From NCBI GenBank assembly GCA_037952775.1, contig JBANAY010000003.1, positions 15,872,001 through 15,936,000 of the forward strand: 64,000 nucleotides of DNA, in the 5' to 3' direction. Of the stretch, positions 32,304-44,244 are shown piece after piece. A program made the position numbers and the translations under genes. The stretch's first letter is position 1. The number at the start of each line of letters is the position of its first letter. Origin of the DNA: Clonostachys chloroleuca (taxonomy: Eukaryota > Ascomycota > Sordariomycetes > Hypocreales > Bionectriaceae). Under the pieces are notes generated by a model that was not told the DNA's origin, did no database searches, and saw only the letters and a program-made list of their open reading frames with translations.

Positions 32304-34340
32304 CTAAGAGGCTACAGTGTTGCCCAGCAATCTACCAATTTCTTCTGCAATGGCCATGACCTTCTCTTCGGTCAACCGACGACCAATAACTTGTATAGCG
32401 ACTGGCGCACAGTGGTATGCTTCGGGATCATCTATTTCAGGCCGAGAATGGTCAGTTTTGCCCAAGCAGTTGCGCATGAATACATGTACGGAGCCACAAT
32501 GGCTCCGGAGAAGTCTCAACGTACACTCAGCCTGAACCTCTTTATCAATGTCTGTTAGTGGTTGAAAATCGCCCTTTTTGGTATCGATGCCCTTGTCTGC
32601 AAATGTAACGGGGACGACAACGCTGGAAAAGTCGAGGAAATTGGTAACAGTGCTGTATCCATAGTATCTTAATCGGTTATGCCGAATTGCAGCTGTTGCC
32701 GTGACGGGAGCGATAATCGCATCAAGTTCTTTACCAGTCTTGACTTCGAACTCCCTGATCCTCGACAGATATTCGCGCTGGATGTTCCACTTCTCTAGCT
32801 GAATATCCCATAGTTGGTTCATATCAACCTTTTTTGATGAAGATGGATGGAGAAGTTGATCAATGTTAGGAATGGGCGGCTCGCCTGACTGCCCCATGGC
32901 CGTGAGCACATCCTATTAACATTTATCAGCATGTTAAAGACTGCTAAAAGATGGTAAATACAGAAAGAAATAAAATACTTACGGTTCCACCATCAGAGCC
33001 GTAAATCATGTTGGTAAGATCCACGATACGAGGATGTTTGTAGGGCTCCCAGGGAACTACGGTGTGGCCGGCTCCCTTAACCTGGTCCACGACTGTCTGC
33101 ACTGCTCGCAAGACCGGGGGATGAGGAGTAACCTACAAAGTTAGCAAATGCCAGAAGGTAAAGAGTGGAGATATCAAACCCACATTCCCATCGCAGTTAT
33201 AAAATCCTATAACCAACTCTCCTGATTTGATTTTGGCCTTGACTTCGTCTTCCTCGGTCTGCCTCCATGGCAGGGGCACCACTTTGGAATCATGATTCCA
33301 GGGTTTCTCGGCCAAGACAGAGGTGACAAATAGTTTCATATCCTGGATTGAGTGGCAGAGAGGACCACAAACGCTGTGGATTGTCTCCTGACCTTCCATA
33401 CTATTCGCCATCCCAGCGTATGGAAGCCTTCCATGACTTGGGCGGAGACCATAGAGGAAGTTAAAAGCAGAAGGGATACGGATTGATCCACCTGGGGCCA
33501 TAAGTTATTATCCATTGCGTTAGGTAGAATCTGTACACCGCGCTCAAAGAAAATTTGACTCACCAATGTCAGTTCCAACGCCAATAATACTGCCTCGGAA
33601 GCTTACAAGGGCACCTTCACCACCCGAGCTGCCACCACAGGACCAATTCTTGTTCCGAGGGTTGACTGTTCGCCCGTTTATGTTGTTAAACGTCTCGCCA
33701 GTCATCAGTGTCTGAGGAACGCTGGTCTTGACGTAAAACACGGCGCCTGCTTTGTGAAGCAAGGTGACCAGGACAGAGTCCTCGGTATCATACTTTCCAA
33801 TCCATCCAACGTAGCCCATAGTAGTTTCAAGACCCTGATCATAATTAGCCTTTGACGGATCTCCAAAAGTAACCGACCATTTGATTTACTTTGATACGGA
33901 ATTGATCTTTAAGTGAGATTGGGAGCCCATGCAGTGGGCCAATTGGCTTCTTCGTTTTATTAAAATACTCGTCCAACTCCTTGGCCCTGGCGAGAGCTAC
34001 CTCTGAGAAGAACTCATGGCAGCAATTAACCTACATTCATTCAATAAAAGCACCTTTGGTGGTGAAATTGGAGTTTGCTTACCGTCTGGTGTGCAATAGC
34101 GGCCCTCTTGCAAAAGGCAGTCGTAACCGATACAGAGGTCAGCTCGCCTGCTGCCATTCTATTGACAAGATCAACAGCTGAGCTATTGGTAAGTTGAAGC
34201 TCCTCAGGACTCAATATCCCACTTCTAGCGGGGTAATCCATGACATTGTCATCACCTTGAAGGCCCTTGATGAGCCATTCCTGCGGAAGAGACCCATCGA
34301 TACGGCTCTTCTTCTCTGCTGCAACGTCTTCCCATGCCAT
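32304..34340 (-). CDS. Amidase (amidase-signature family, acetamidase-like)
   Basis: Seven exons keep phase: 34340-34083, 34030-33890, 33834-33564, 33491-33184, 33132-32983, 32912-32525, 32431-32304, about 547 residues. The amidase signature is complete: catalytic Lys in [14 protein letters not shown], then [14 protein letters not shown] with the cis-Ser, and [20 protein letters not shown] with the nucleophile Ser. It hydrolyses carboxamides to acids and ammonia, probably in the cytosol since no signal peptide is seen. The last intron (93 nt) is supported because it joins QAE to YDPEAYH and removes a stretch foreign to the family. It lies at the left end of a group with monooxygenases and transporters, where it could release nitrogen from a heterocycle or amide; this role is inferred from context only. 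Confidence 0.88.
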
Positions 34341-35403
34341 CTTGTTAGTATCTTGGAGCAGCTCTGGTAATTAAACGCTGTGGTGGTGGCGTCTTGACTC
34401 GATGAACCAGGAGGGGGTGGATTTGTTAGGTATAAAGTGCGATCTATCTCTACCCGAAGAGCGGATTACCTCATTTCAGCCATTTGTCATCAATGTTACG
34501 CAGATAAGCATTGCGGGAGCTGCCCGTTGTCCAACCCTCAGAATCTTGGCGCGGGGGAAGCGGATGGGGCAAGCTGGAGGTTGTGATGCATCTGGTCCAA
34601 TGGGGCAGCGAAAAACGGCGCATCTCCATTAAGATTACGACAATTCATCATTGCTATTATCCGCGACCAATCGTTGTAGGATGATATCGTATTGATAGAT
34701 GGTTGGCTGTCCGGCAGATAGACAGTCACCAAGGCTCCATTATTCTTGTGGTAATTTGCGCCGACAATCTGAAGAATTCAACTCACACGGAAACTAGAAG
34801 TGCTTACTAGCAGTATAATAAGTATGTCATAACGATGGCGGCCATGCTGCCAGTATCACGGTGCTGGCTTAGGGGGCAAGGTTGCCCTTACAATAAGACG
34901 CTCTCTCATAGTTACGAGATACATCCCTCTATCAACGAGGCGCTCTCTTTCAGTCACATCCGCCGATCGAGTATCAGCAGAGGCAGCTGCGGAAAGAAGG
35001 AACAGAGAGTCAGCAACCGAAGGAAATACTCACAGATTGAAAGTGTAGAGGAAAACCTTTTAGACTAATATTTAAAGCAAGAGTAGATGTCGAAGGAAAC
35101 TAACGGGGGCAAGCAAGGAACCAGTTGGGGGTATGCAAAAGAACCTCCCAGGAAGAGAAGTTCTCGGAAGTCTGTAGTGGCTCAGCAATCTTTCGCTGAA
35201 ACGAAGCGAATATTCGTGGATGTCCTTTCAACAACGATCCTTAAATTACAACCGTACAATCCCGGGAATAAAGAAAGAAAGGTCCCTCTATACTGTTACT
35301 TATAGGCTATGCCAGTCATGTTCATCAATTGCGACCATTAGAGAGACCTTTTCTCTACTTGCCCTCCTGGGGGCTTATTCGAAATCGGGCCTCAAATTAT
35401 TCA
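34341..35403. other. Intergenic region, no gene seen
   Basis: About 1.06 kb upstream of the amidase gene, fairly AT-rich. The left part is presumably the amidase promoter. No motifs are seen. Confidence 0.45.
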
Positions 35404-35951
35404 TCACTGGACAAGATCGCTCGAGCGATATCCAGCGCTGCATCTTCCCTTTCCACCTTCCTTATTAATGGCATCATAATGCGCTCTCGTTGGAGTGCCT
35501 ACCCCTTGCAAACGTACTAGAGCTCCAAGGAACACATCTGCAGCCTTATTATTCCATGCCGTGTCGCCATTTTTTGTGGAGGCTTCCATCGACTTGACCG
35601 GCCACGGAATATGCCAGCACTAGAGGGTCAGTCATCACAGCCACGATATGACACATTCGATATCACTAGACATAGTGATCTGAAGACAGATGGTCTTTCA
35701 GAACTCTCTTGGATACTGGTCCTTGTGGACTTACCCACAGCAGCCTTCCCAGCACCAGCGTCAAGAGATACCTCCTCTACCTCCCCTTTACCCCAGGATT
35801 CCCTCTTAACGACGGCCAACTCCCATTGATATTCTTTCTGATTAGCCTTGACATGTTGCCACTGAAGCTGAAACTCACCATGCTGATCCAGTGCTGGTCG
35901 GCTATCGGCATATTCTTCCCACATTACTTTCGCCTCTATTAATTTCGCCAT
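35404..35951 (-). CDS. Hypothetical protein (tentative two-exon model)
   Basis: A possible gene with exons 35951-35667 and 35619-35404 and a 47-nt intron (gtgata...ctctag), about 166 residues. The first exon encodes a hydrophilic, Trp-rich segment (MAKLIEAKVMWEEYADSRPA, WQHVKANQKEYQWELAVVK). The second starts CWHIPWPVKSMEAS and includes ADVFLGALVRLQGVGTPTRA. The amino-acid pattern looks protein-like rather than random, but I recognise no family and the splice choice is uncertain; other donors fail to keep the frame open. It could be a decayed gene. Confidence 0.3.
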
Positions 35952-36646
35952 CCTCGAAGCTAGAGATCCGTCTCTAGATGCTCTTTGCCTTTTGTGGGAT
36001 GTCAGTTAAATATAGTACTAGCACACAGACATGTCATCTATTTTGAGGTAGCATTGCAAGCAATAGGGGATTTACTGGCGTGAACTAGATTGCATAAAAT
36101 CCGGGCGAGGCCCTATTAATTAAGCCCTCCCAAGAAGCTAAAGTTGCGAATAACGGAAACATTCCAATCGCAAGGCGAGTTTAAACATCCTGCGGGATTA
36201 CGAATGTGGAGACGCCTTTCAGAAATGGCGGACAGGGGCTCGCTTTCGTAAACCGTCATGTCTTAGCCTCTCGTTTTGGCCGCTGGGAATTTCACCTTGT
36301 CTTAAAACATAGACCGCGAATCCTACGCTATCTATTCTCAGCACCCTTGTCCCCATGCTTTAACTACCGGCATCAAATCAACATCGCCAAGATGTTGATC
36401 TTCTCTGGGTTTCTGGATGCCAAACATTTTAGTATATAAACTCTGGCTTCTACCCTCCATTTTCGACTATCAACGAACATCCAAAAAAACATAAGTATTA
36501 GGCGCTGGTCTCCTGGTTTTTCCTAGCTTTTCCTACTCACTTCCCTTCTCTACACTTTCTTTCAAGGAATATTTCATTTCTTATCTCCATTTCTACTCCC
36601 TCACGTTTATATTTCTTTCAACTCAATACTTTTCCTAACAGTCAAA
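35952..36646. promoter_or_regulatory. Promoter region of the repeat-bearing secreted protein gene
   Basis: A TATA element (TATATAAA, 36433-36440) lies about 210 bp before the ATG at 36647. It is followed by a CT-rich leader (for example ccttctctacactttctttc near 36543), typical of well-expressed fungal genes. Confidence 0.5.
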
Positions 36647-37165
36647 ATGGTTGCTGCTAAGGACCTCGGCCTCGCAGGACTGGTCTGGCTGTGCCTCGCC
36701 GCTCAGGGGCTCGCTCTCGGAGTTGATGAAGCCACCAACGATCTCACCCTTGTGGAGAGAGACCTCGCTGAGGAGCTCAATGTTCGTGACATTGACGATG
36801 GGCTTTATGAGCGAGGATTTGATGACGAACTCGACGAGCGCGACCTTGATGATGAACTCGAAGAGCGAGATTTTGATGACGAGCATCTCGAAGTCCGCGG
36901 AGGTGCTAGCATCAACCTTCAAGAGCAAAGAATCACTGGCATCAAGAAGAACCGGCCTATCCCTGCTCCTCCTAAGGAGATTGATACAAAGGCGTACTGG
37001 GCTAGTAAGGGGCGGAAATACAGGAGAGGCCTCAATGCTCGCGGAGGCGCCTCAATCAATCTCAAGGAGCAGAGAATCACGGGCATCAAGAAGAACCGGC
37101 CTATCCCTGCTCCTCCTAAGGAGATTGACACCAAGGCATATTGGGCTAGCAAGGGACGGGGCTAA
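36647..37165 (+). CDS. Secreted protein with acidic repeats and two near-identical 40-residue modules (precursor-like)
   Basis: A single exon of 172 residues with a good start context (caaaatgg). Residues 1-24 look like a signal peptide (hydrophobic core GLAGLVWLCLAAQGLAL). Residues about 36-83 are an acidic, imperfect repeat built from units such as DELDERDLD and DELEERDFD. Then come two modules, residues 84-123 and 132-171, each beginning RGGASINL and ending AYWASKGR with a Pro-rich centre NRPIPAPPKEID; they differ only at one residue (Gln92/Lys140). The linker is KYRRGLNA. Basic pairs (KK at 100-101 and 148-149, RR at 126-127) are possible Kex2-type cleavage sites, so the architecture recalls repeat-containing precursors such as fungal RiPP or pheromone-like precursors. 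There is no Cys. I know no named family. Mature product and role are unknown; an effector or peptide precursor are both possible. Confidence 0.8.
   Translation: MVAAKDLGLAGLVWLCLAAQGLALGVDEATNDLTLVERDLAEELNVRDIDDGLYERGFDDELDERDLDDELEERDFDDEHLEVRGGASINLQEQRITGIKKNRPIPAPPKEIDTKAYWASKGRKYRRGLNARGGASINLKEQRITGIKKNRPIPAPPKEIDTKAYWASKGRG
36896..37015 (+). repeat. In-frame module 1 of a 120-nt duplicated unit
   Basis: This encodes residues 84-123 of the secreted protein. Its copy is at 37040-37159. The central 46 nt are identical between copies, while the flanks differ mostly at third codon positions. Confidence 0.9.
37040..37159 (+). repeat. In-frame module 2 of the 120-nt duplicated unit
   Basis: Compared with module 1, thirteen codons differ silently and one differs by replacement. 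One silent change is AGC to TCA for serine, which needs more than one base change. Confidence 0.9.
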
Positions 37166-37707
37166 GCGTAGCAGCTTCGATAAGGACATCCCATGCAGAA
37201 ATTCGAACACTGATGTTTTGGCTCCTTATTGCGATACACTCAGTGGGGTTTGGGTACAGGATAGTTGGCAGTATTTCAAGAAGGCATGTAGGATAGGACA
37301 ACCTTAAGGTCGAAAAGAAGCAGTGGTAAATTAGAAGTAACTTTAGTTCAATCCATTAGAATGTTGACATTCAATCTTAATTTTTGGAGTAAATCAGTTT
37401 TTGTTCCTTAAACCAAGGCACTCTAGAGCTTTGAGCCTACAGCCCTTAGTTTGATTAGAGAGACAAATTCACCCTCTAGAGTAAAGGCCAGCTTACCTGT
37501 AGCGTTGCCAGAGATGACACCCCCTCTAACTTAAAACATCTGATATAGTCAAGCAAGCATTCTCATCTGTGGAAAAATTAGCCAGCGGTGAAGGGAACAT
37601 GGTCACAATACCCTAGTTTCAGGCTGAGCGTAGCTCCCTTGCTGATGGAGAACTTGATTATTGTGAATAATTGTGATTTCCAGCAACCATTGCTAACTCT
37701 GGCGCAG
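37166..37707. other. Convergent 3' intergenic region
   Basis: About 540 bp between the secreted protein stop and the stop of the minus-strand monooxygenase. AT-rich, with no gene seen. Confidence 0.5.
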
Positions 37708-39682
37708 TCATTCAGTCCAGGTCTCGTGCAGCGTAGCAATATCAACTTTGCTAGAGTCGATGACATATCGGATCAAATCCTCGGGATTCCCACTGTTTTC
37801 AAAGGCAGTCGACCCATCTCCAAAATATTCAAACCTATTCTTCTCCGCACCATGTCTACGGGCGAAATTAAAATCTTCCCATCTCGGCTCCCTCAAAGCC
37901 TGTGCGCGATGATGAAAAGTTCCCGGCCAGCTAATAACAACTCGAGTCGCTCCCTTTCCTTGCTTGAACCACGAGTTACACTTGTCGGTCAAAATGCTGT
38001 TCTCAAAAGCGGCAGCGCATAGGTCATTAAATTCCTGAGCAGCCTCTTCTTTCGGGTCCAGAGACGAATAAGATTGCGACTGCACCTTGCGGATGGCTCT
38101 GGCAATATAAGTAGCTGAGAGCTCGGTCTGGAGTGGGACGCTTCCGCCACGAGCATTCCCTTGAGCTTGGAGCACGAAGAAATAATTCGGGTAGCCAGGC
38201 GCCATAATTCCGAGATAGGTTTCCGGATAGCCAATAGGGCCATGAACTGACCATTTGTCACGGAGGTCAGTCCCATCCGTACCAATAACAGGAAACCGGG
38301 AGTTGAAACTAGGCTCGAAACCAGTAGCAAGAATGGCAATATCCACCTGGCGCTCGGTACCATCTGCAGCAAGAATTCCCGTAGGTGTGAAAGATTTGAT
38401 GCCCTCAGTGATATACTCAACTTTGTCACTCTTGACTGTTTCGAGATATCCTGGAGCAGGCGTAAGCCTCTTGCACCCGGGAGCATAGTCTGGAAGAACT
38501 CTCTGCAGCCACTCCTCATCGCCATCGAGTCTCTCGCGCATAACTTCGATGATTTTTTTCCTCAGGGCGTTGTTTTTCTCACTGCCCAGGCGGTCACCAC
38601 CAGGAGGGTGGTGGAACTTGCTCTCAAGTTCACGTCTATGCTCAAGAAGGACGGAAGGGTCCTCTCTAAAGCGAGCCTGCTGCTCTTCAGAATATACAGG
38701 CCCACCGGGGGCATCTTTGGTGGCTTGATGCAAGTCTCTAACAAAAGTCGGCGTAACCCAGGTTTTGTCCCTGACATAGTGATAGATCTTGTCTACCACG
38801 GGCGCAATGTTAGGGAGAAGCTGCTGCCCTGATGCTCCGTTGCCAATAATAGCAACTTTCTTTCCTGCAATGTCGAGTTCGGAAGGCCATCTTGCAGTAT
38901 GAATGACGGGTCCCTGGTATATGTCACGCAGTCCTGGGATATCTGGATAGTTGGGATCGCTGATTCGTCCTTGGGCATTGACCAAGAAATCAGCCGTATC
39001 CACGAACACGTTGCCAGATTGAATTTCACGGACTTCAACAGCCCATTTCGATGCGTCTTTTAGCCATGTGGCGCGAACGACTTGATGCTCTGTCTTGACA
39101 CTTTCGGTCAAGCCATGCTTCTCAAGCACTCGCTCATAATACTGTTGGATCTCGGCGCCTTTGGGATAATATTCAGACCAATTGGGGTTGGGCTCAAAGC
39201 TAAGCTCTAGATATATCTCAGTAGGCAATCACAAAGTCAAGCGTATCGAATGGTCCAGACTTACGATACACATGTGAGGGAACATCGCAGCGAACACCGG
39301 GGTACACATTGGCCGCCCACGTTCCGCCCTAGCAAAAGCAATCCTGTTAGATCATCCATATCTAGTTTCCGGCGAGTGTTGACGGGCCACCTACCACTTT
39401 GGAAAACTTTTCATATGCTGTAATCTTTGCGTTCGGTACCTTGTGAGAGAGAAGGACAGCTGTTGATATACCGGAGATACCAAGCCCCACGACAATCACC
39501 TAACAAATGTCAGCCAGGTGAGATCGAAAGCCGACGAATCAAAGTTTGGGCAAGGATATTCATACCTTCACACCTCGATATTGGTTCCATGGTTTATTGT
39601 CTGGATGATACCTAGCTTCTGATCTAGGTGTCTCCTTTGGAGACTCTAGATGGAAAGGAGTTCTGCTAGAGTCGGCAACCAT
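37708..39682 (-). CDS. Flavin-containing monooxygenase, Baeyer-Villiger type
   Basis: Four exons: 39682-39566, 39499-39395, 39328-39265, 39206-37708, about 594 residues. The FAD-binding Rossmann motif is VIVVGLGISGIST at about residue 40, followed by FSKVGGTWAANVYPGVRCDV, the GGTW-N-YPG block of class B flavoprotein monooxygenases. YQGPVIHTARWP matches the Baeyer-Villiger fingerprint FxGxxxHxxxWP with Tyr in place of Phe. The NADPH-binding motif is VAIIGNGASGQQLLP, and ILATGFEPSF is the later conserved ATG block. It should insert oxygen next to a ketone to give an ester or lactone, using NADPH. It shares a 700-bp divergent promoter region with the MFS transporter at 40386, suggesting that both serve one pathway. 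Confidence 0.9.
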
Positions 39683-40385
39683 GTTGTTGATGGGTCACAC
39701 GGCAAAGTGACGGCTATGCAATAGACTAGACCTTTCAGCAGATCACATTGATATATCTACCCCGCTACATGTTTTAATGACAAGTCTCATCTAGATTTGT
39801 CAGTTGGTTTTTCTGGGACATCTTCTACGACTTCTAAGTCGTAAGCCGGTATCGCACTCCGTCATATGATACCATCGCCGGGGTTCATGGTGGCATCGAT
39901 AACCATCACAACCAGGAGCCCCGCAACCTTAATGAGGCTAACAGAAGCGCTGAATTGGTAGACCAATCCGTCTGTCAAATTAAAGATTTAGCCGGGCTTA
40001 AAACCGTTATGATAAGTCCGCGTGAGTTTTCACTTTTTTCTTGGCTGAGACGCCACTGCGGATCTTTCGTGATACATGCGAACCACAGCACAGAGCACGC
40101 GAGAAGCCCCAGCACGATCGTCATTTTAGAGTGATCATGCCTGGTTGAATGTAAGCTATATGTACATAGTGCAGTTTACTGGACTTTTATGATAGATATG
40201 AACCATGACGCCTTGAGATACTCCACACGCCTGTTGCAGAGGACGACCCGCCACCTAGTTCTTGGGTTGCACTATAAAGGTGGCGAGCTGAATGGAAATT
40301 GAGTCAGGACTAATCAGCAATACATCTGCCTTCCATACTCGGTTGAGGCCTTTGTCTGAGTTTCAGTGCTTCTGGAACACTCTCT
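39683..40385. promoter_or_regulatory. Divergent promoter between monooxygenase and MFS transporter
   Basis: A 703-bp region between two divergent starts. I see no unmistakable operator; the arrangement alone suggests co-expression. Confidence 0.4.
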
Positions 40386-42241
40386 ATGATGGCGTCCAAG
40401 GAGCAAGTCATCGTTGCAGCCCAGGAGGCTGACGACTCCTCGAATCCGAACCAACCTACCACATATGGTGCCAACCGCAATCCGAGTTCGGAAAAGAGAT
40501 TCTTTGCATGGTTTGATGCCAATGACGGGCCGCTCGAACGTCGTACCATTACAAAGCTTGACTTCTTCATTCTCTCCTATGCATTCATCGGCTTTTGGGT
40601 AAGAGATTAAAGTTTTCTATTTCCATTCTCCTATTTAGGGTTTCATTCAAGATCTTGAGGCAAGTAGCTAATCACTTGAAAAGGTACTCTACATCGATCG
40701 CGGCTTATTAACCAACGCCTACATCAGTGGAATGAGAGAGGACCTGGGCCTGTTCGGCAATGAGCTTGTTTCGCTTAGCTCGATTTATTCAGCAGGATAC
40801 TGCATGTAGGTCACTCAGTTTCAGGGTCATATTTCCTAATATTTCGATACTGACGGTTTTTATTAATTAGCTCTATGATACCTGCCACACTGTTTTTGAC
40901 CAAGTTCCCTGCTCAGTATGTCATCCCTACGACCATTCTTGGCTGGGGAGTGTTCACCATTCTTTGCTTTCGCGCTCAGAGCTATGGAGAATTAGCTGGA
41001 TATCGCTTCTGCATTGCATTATTACAAGGTTGGTATTTAATCGCAGTCAGCCAAACCTTTCTTGAACTTTGCTAACACGTGGGATTTACAGGACCCTACT
41101 TCTGCTCTATTCACTACATCCTCGGAAGTTGGTACCGTAAAGATGAACTCGTCCGCCGAGCAGGAGTCTTTTACGTATCCTCCAGCGTTGGAACCATGAC
41201 CACTGGCCTCCTAGCCGCCAGAATCTACCAGTCGCTCCACGGAGCTCTTGGATATCCAGGCTGGCGGTGGATGTATCTCGTTGCCTCCTGTATCACATTC
41301 CCCGTCGCCATCTGGGGATTTTTCTCACTTCCCGGAACGCCCAGAGACGGAAAGCGTTGGTTCTTCACAGAAGAGGAGTTCGGTATCGCGACGGAGCGTA
41401 TGGCACTGCAGGGTCGCAGCAATCCAAAAGGCTTCACACTCTCTAAGGCTACTTTGAAGCGATTCCTAGGGAGATGGCATTTCTGGGTGTTGGTGCCCTG
41501 GAACATCCAATGGCTAATGGGTTATCTGAGCATGGGTACCGGTGGACCTACTTTATGGCTACGAGCTCAGCCTCAGTATTCGACGGTACAAGTCAATAAC
41601 TTTACCGTAAGTCTATTTCATTGATCGTAATTCCGGAAAAGCCTTATGGTCAAATGCATACTAAAGACCTGATGTCGCAGGCGATATCTCCTAGCATAGG
41701 TATAGTTCTCATCATGTCCTTCTCTTGGATCGTTGATAAGAAAGGGCGAAATGCCATCTTGCCTGTCATTGCTGTGGCATGCGGAATCCACTTAGTTAGC
41801 AAGTTTGCCTGGATTCTTTACGATACGACGAGCTTCGAATATAAGTGGTAAATAGATTATCTCTAGACACTCTCCTGCATCACATCATATTAACAGTTTT
41901 CAAGGTTCGCTACGGCTATCAACTACATCGAAGTCTCTTTGTCTCCCATAAACTACAGCGTTGCCAACTTGGCGTGTGCTGGAGACGCTGAAGAGCGGGC
42001 ATTTGTTGTAAGCTCTATGCTGGCACTGTCCACAGCCTTCAATTCTTGGGTTAGCTACGTCGCATTTCCAACTGTTCAGGCACCACGGTTTTTCAGAGGC
42101 TATGTTATGGAAGCAGTCTTCCAGGTTACCTACGTTGGTTGGACTGCTTTCATTGTCTGGTTCTCGAATAGACAGGACCAGAAGGAAGCAGCAAGAAAGG
42201 AAAGCGAAATTGGAGATGCCCCTGGCGAGAGGTCTAGCTGA
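40386..42241 (+). CDS. MFS transporter, anion:cation symporter type (Dal5/Tna1/Liz1-like)
   Basis: Six exons: 40386-40598, 40684-40805, 40871-41028, 41092-41606, 41681-41847, 41905-42241, about 503 residues. The N-terminal TKLDFFILSYAFIGFWVLYIDRG leading to NAYISGMREDLGLFGNE is the hallmark of fungal allantoate/vitamin-type symporters. Segment 4-5 motifs are YRFCIALLQGPYFCSIHYILGSWYR and ELVRRAGVFYVSSSVG. A central loop contains RWFFTEEEFGIATERM, also common in this family, and SWIVDKKGRNAI is the second-half MFS loop. It should import a small organic anion or amide at the plasma membrane. The C-terminal tail is hydrophilic (NRQDQKEAARKESE). Divergence from the Baeyer-Villiger enzyme suggests uptake of that pathway's substrate, an inference from position. 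Confidence 0.88.
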
Positions 42242-42610
42242 TGAACTCCAGCCCATGACAAGCAGACGTAGCGATGGTAGCCACAGTTTAGTCAATTAAT
42301 ATACAAAGCTGATCCCATCACGTCGTATTTAATGTTTTTCTCCAGATTTAGTTTCTCATAAATTAATCAGATTTATACCAGTGTCAGAGGGGAAATGAAG
42401 TCACTTATACACTGCTAAGAGAGTTTATGACCAAGTTAATTGACCTCGCAGGATATTCCATGCCCATACCAGGAATAACATAGTAGAATATAGTTATATT
42501 TCTGACGTCCAATATTTCTTGAAAGTTAATGCAGATAAGACCATAACAGTCACTTGAGAATGCTCCTCGGGCATTGTTCGACGGCCCTACAATTACCCAA
42601 GGGAAAGTCT
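42242..42610. other. Convergent 3' intergenic region
   Basis: About 370 bp, AT-rich, between two convergent transporter genes. No gene is seen. Confidence 0.5.
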
Positions 42611-44244
42611 CTATTTATTCCCAACTTCAACCGTCACAGGGGCTGATGGTTGTCCTGAACTTTCCGGGCTGTCCGTCTCCGAGCCTGCTTGGAACTCTTT
42701 GGGCCCATTGTAAATGATTCCAATTGACCTAATTAGCTGCCATGCGGGGTATAAGCTGATACCCCAAAGGCCAAAGTTCAAGTAGAATCCTCCAACTGCA
42801 GCAAACGACTCCAAGGAGTTTAGTCCATAGCTGACAGCTTGCACTGCGGACTCTGTTCCACGAAGCAGTGCTGAGATTCTGACAACCTCTTCCGGGGATT
42901 CTGCGAGATTACCAACAATGAAGTAGCTAAATAGAGTCAGCTCAGGGATTTCTGTTGGTTTAAACTCTTACTTACAAGAACATGTAGTTTAGCTGGAACC
43001 CAATGATCAAGAACAGAAAGCAGGCGAATGGCGATCCGAATGCGCTATCCACCCAGTCAAAGGTCGGAAGACTCTTTTTGTAGCCAGTCACGAGGATTGT
43101 CGCCCAAATAAACCAGCCACCCTGCAAAGTAGCCACAACTACAAATGCATATCTGGCTCGTTTTTTTATTGAGATGTTGCTGTAGTCAAGAAAAGCCTTT
43201 GCCAAGTTAGATGCGGAACATATCTGACTTCAAGTGGTATTAACTCACACCAAGAAGATTACCAGAAATGATAGCCACAACACCTGACAGAAAAGAGCCA
43301 AGGGCTCTCACACGAACTGAGAACCAGACTAGATGTAATCAGTATGGTTTCCGAAACTCCGGAGAAATTATGAACCTTACGAGAAGAAAATGTGAACATG
43401 ACCGCCTCAGTATAAATTCCTTGGGCTATGAATGGGATTGTGAGGAGGTACTTCTTGGTGATAAAGAGTCTGGCGGTAGACTTGAGTTCGCTCCAGGGAG
43501 AATGGTCGACTGACAACTTCACTTTCAGTCCGTCGGTTCGCTGGACGTTCTCGGGCTTGCTTATCAGCAGTCCAATAAATGGGCCAAGTGACTGAAGTGC
43601 AATGAACACCAGGTACACAGCGTATGAGACACTACCCGCCTCACTCCTATCAGCATTTATTCCAAGATTGATAGCGCCACCAAGAACCTGACCAGCAAGT
43701 CGAAAGCTGAGCCAGAATCCTAGGAATCGCCCTTTGTTGTACGGCTCTGGATAAGAGAGCGCAATGGCTGCTTCGGACATCCAGAACAATCCTGCTCCCA
43801 GCCCACAAAGAACCGCCCCCAACAATACAGACCACTCCGTGCCGAATTTATTGTTTGTGTACAGTCCCGCGGCATATGGAGCGTAGCCCATTGCACCTAG
43901 AATCAATGTATACTTGACTCCGATATAATGAACCACAGTGCTGGAGAAAAAGCAGGAAAGAACCATGAGGCTGAAGGATATGGCGTTCGCAGCATTCACC
44001 AAATACGGACGCTGCATGCCTCCTGCGCCTAATGAATTCATTGCGCCCCATATCCCAGGTGCTAAGAAGTTGCAGAGGCCCAGGATGAAGCAGTTCCAGT
44101 ACGTCGACCTGTACCAAGTCACTGTTCAACAATGACTTAGCTGGGATTTAACTAAGCTCACATACAAATTCACGTACCTTTGTGGGTGCTGTGCTCCCGC
44201 GGAGCAACAACTTGCGCTTCAAGTGCAGTTTTGGGATTGGACAT
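42611..44244 (-). CDS. UNC93-like MFS membrane protein
   Basis: Five exons: 44244-44178, 44121-43381, 43328-43249, 43196-42976, 42926-42611, about 474 residues. After a short polar N-terminus (MSNPKTALEAQVV) comes WYRSTYWNCFILGLCNFLAP and GIWGAMNSLGAGG, the start signature of the fungal UNC93-like family. ANAISFSLMVLSCFFSS, GAGLFWMSEAAIALSYPEPY and NKGRFLGFWLSFRLAGQVLG are further family blocks. RVRALGSFLSGVVAIISG lies in the second half. About eleven to twelve membrane segments are expected. The worm UNC-93 regulates potassium channels, whereas the fungal proteins are mostly uncharacterised transporters, so no substrate is proposed. Introns are very short (49-56 nt). It diverges from the NtaA-type monooxygenase at 45219. 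Confidence 0.85.

Noticed and set aside
3579..37165. Tyrosinase plus repeat precursor as a ustiloxin-type RiPP cluster
   Set aside because: The two genes are about 32 kb apart with unrelated genes between, and no UstYa (DUF3328) gene with HxxHC motifs is visible in the window.
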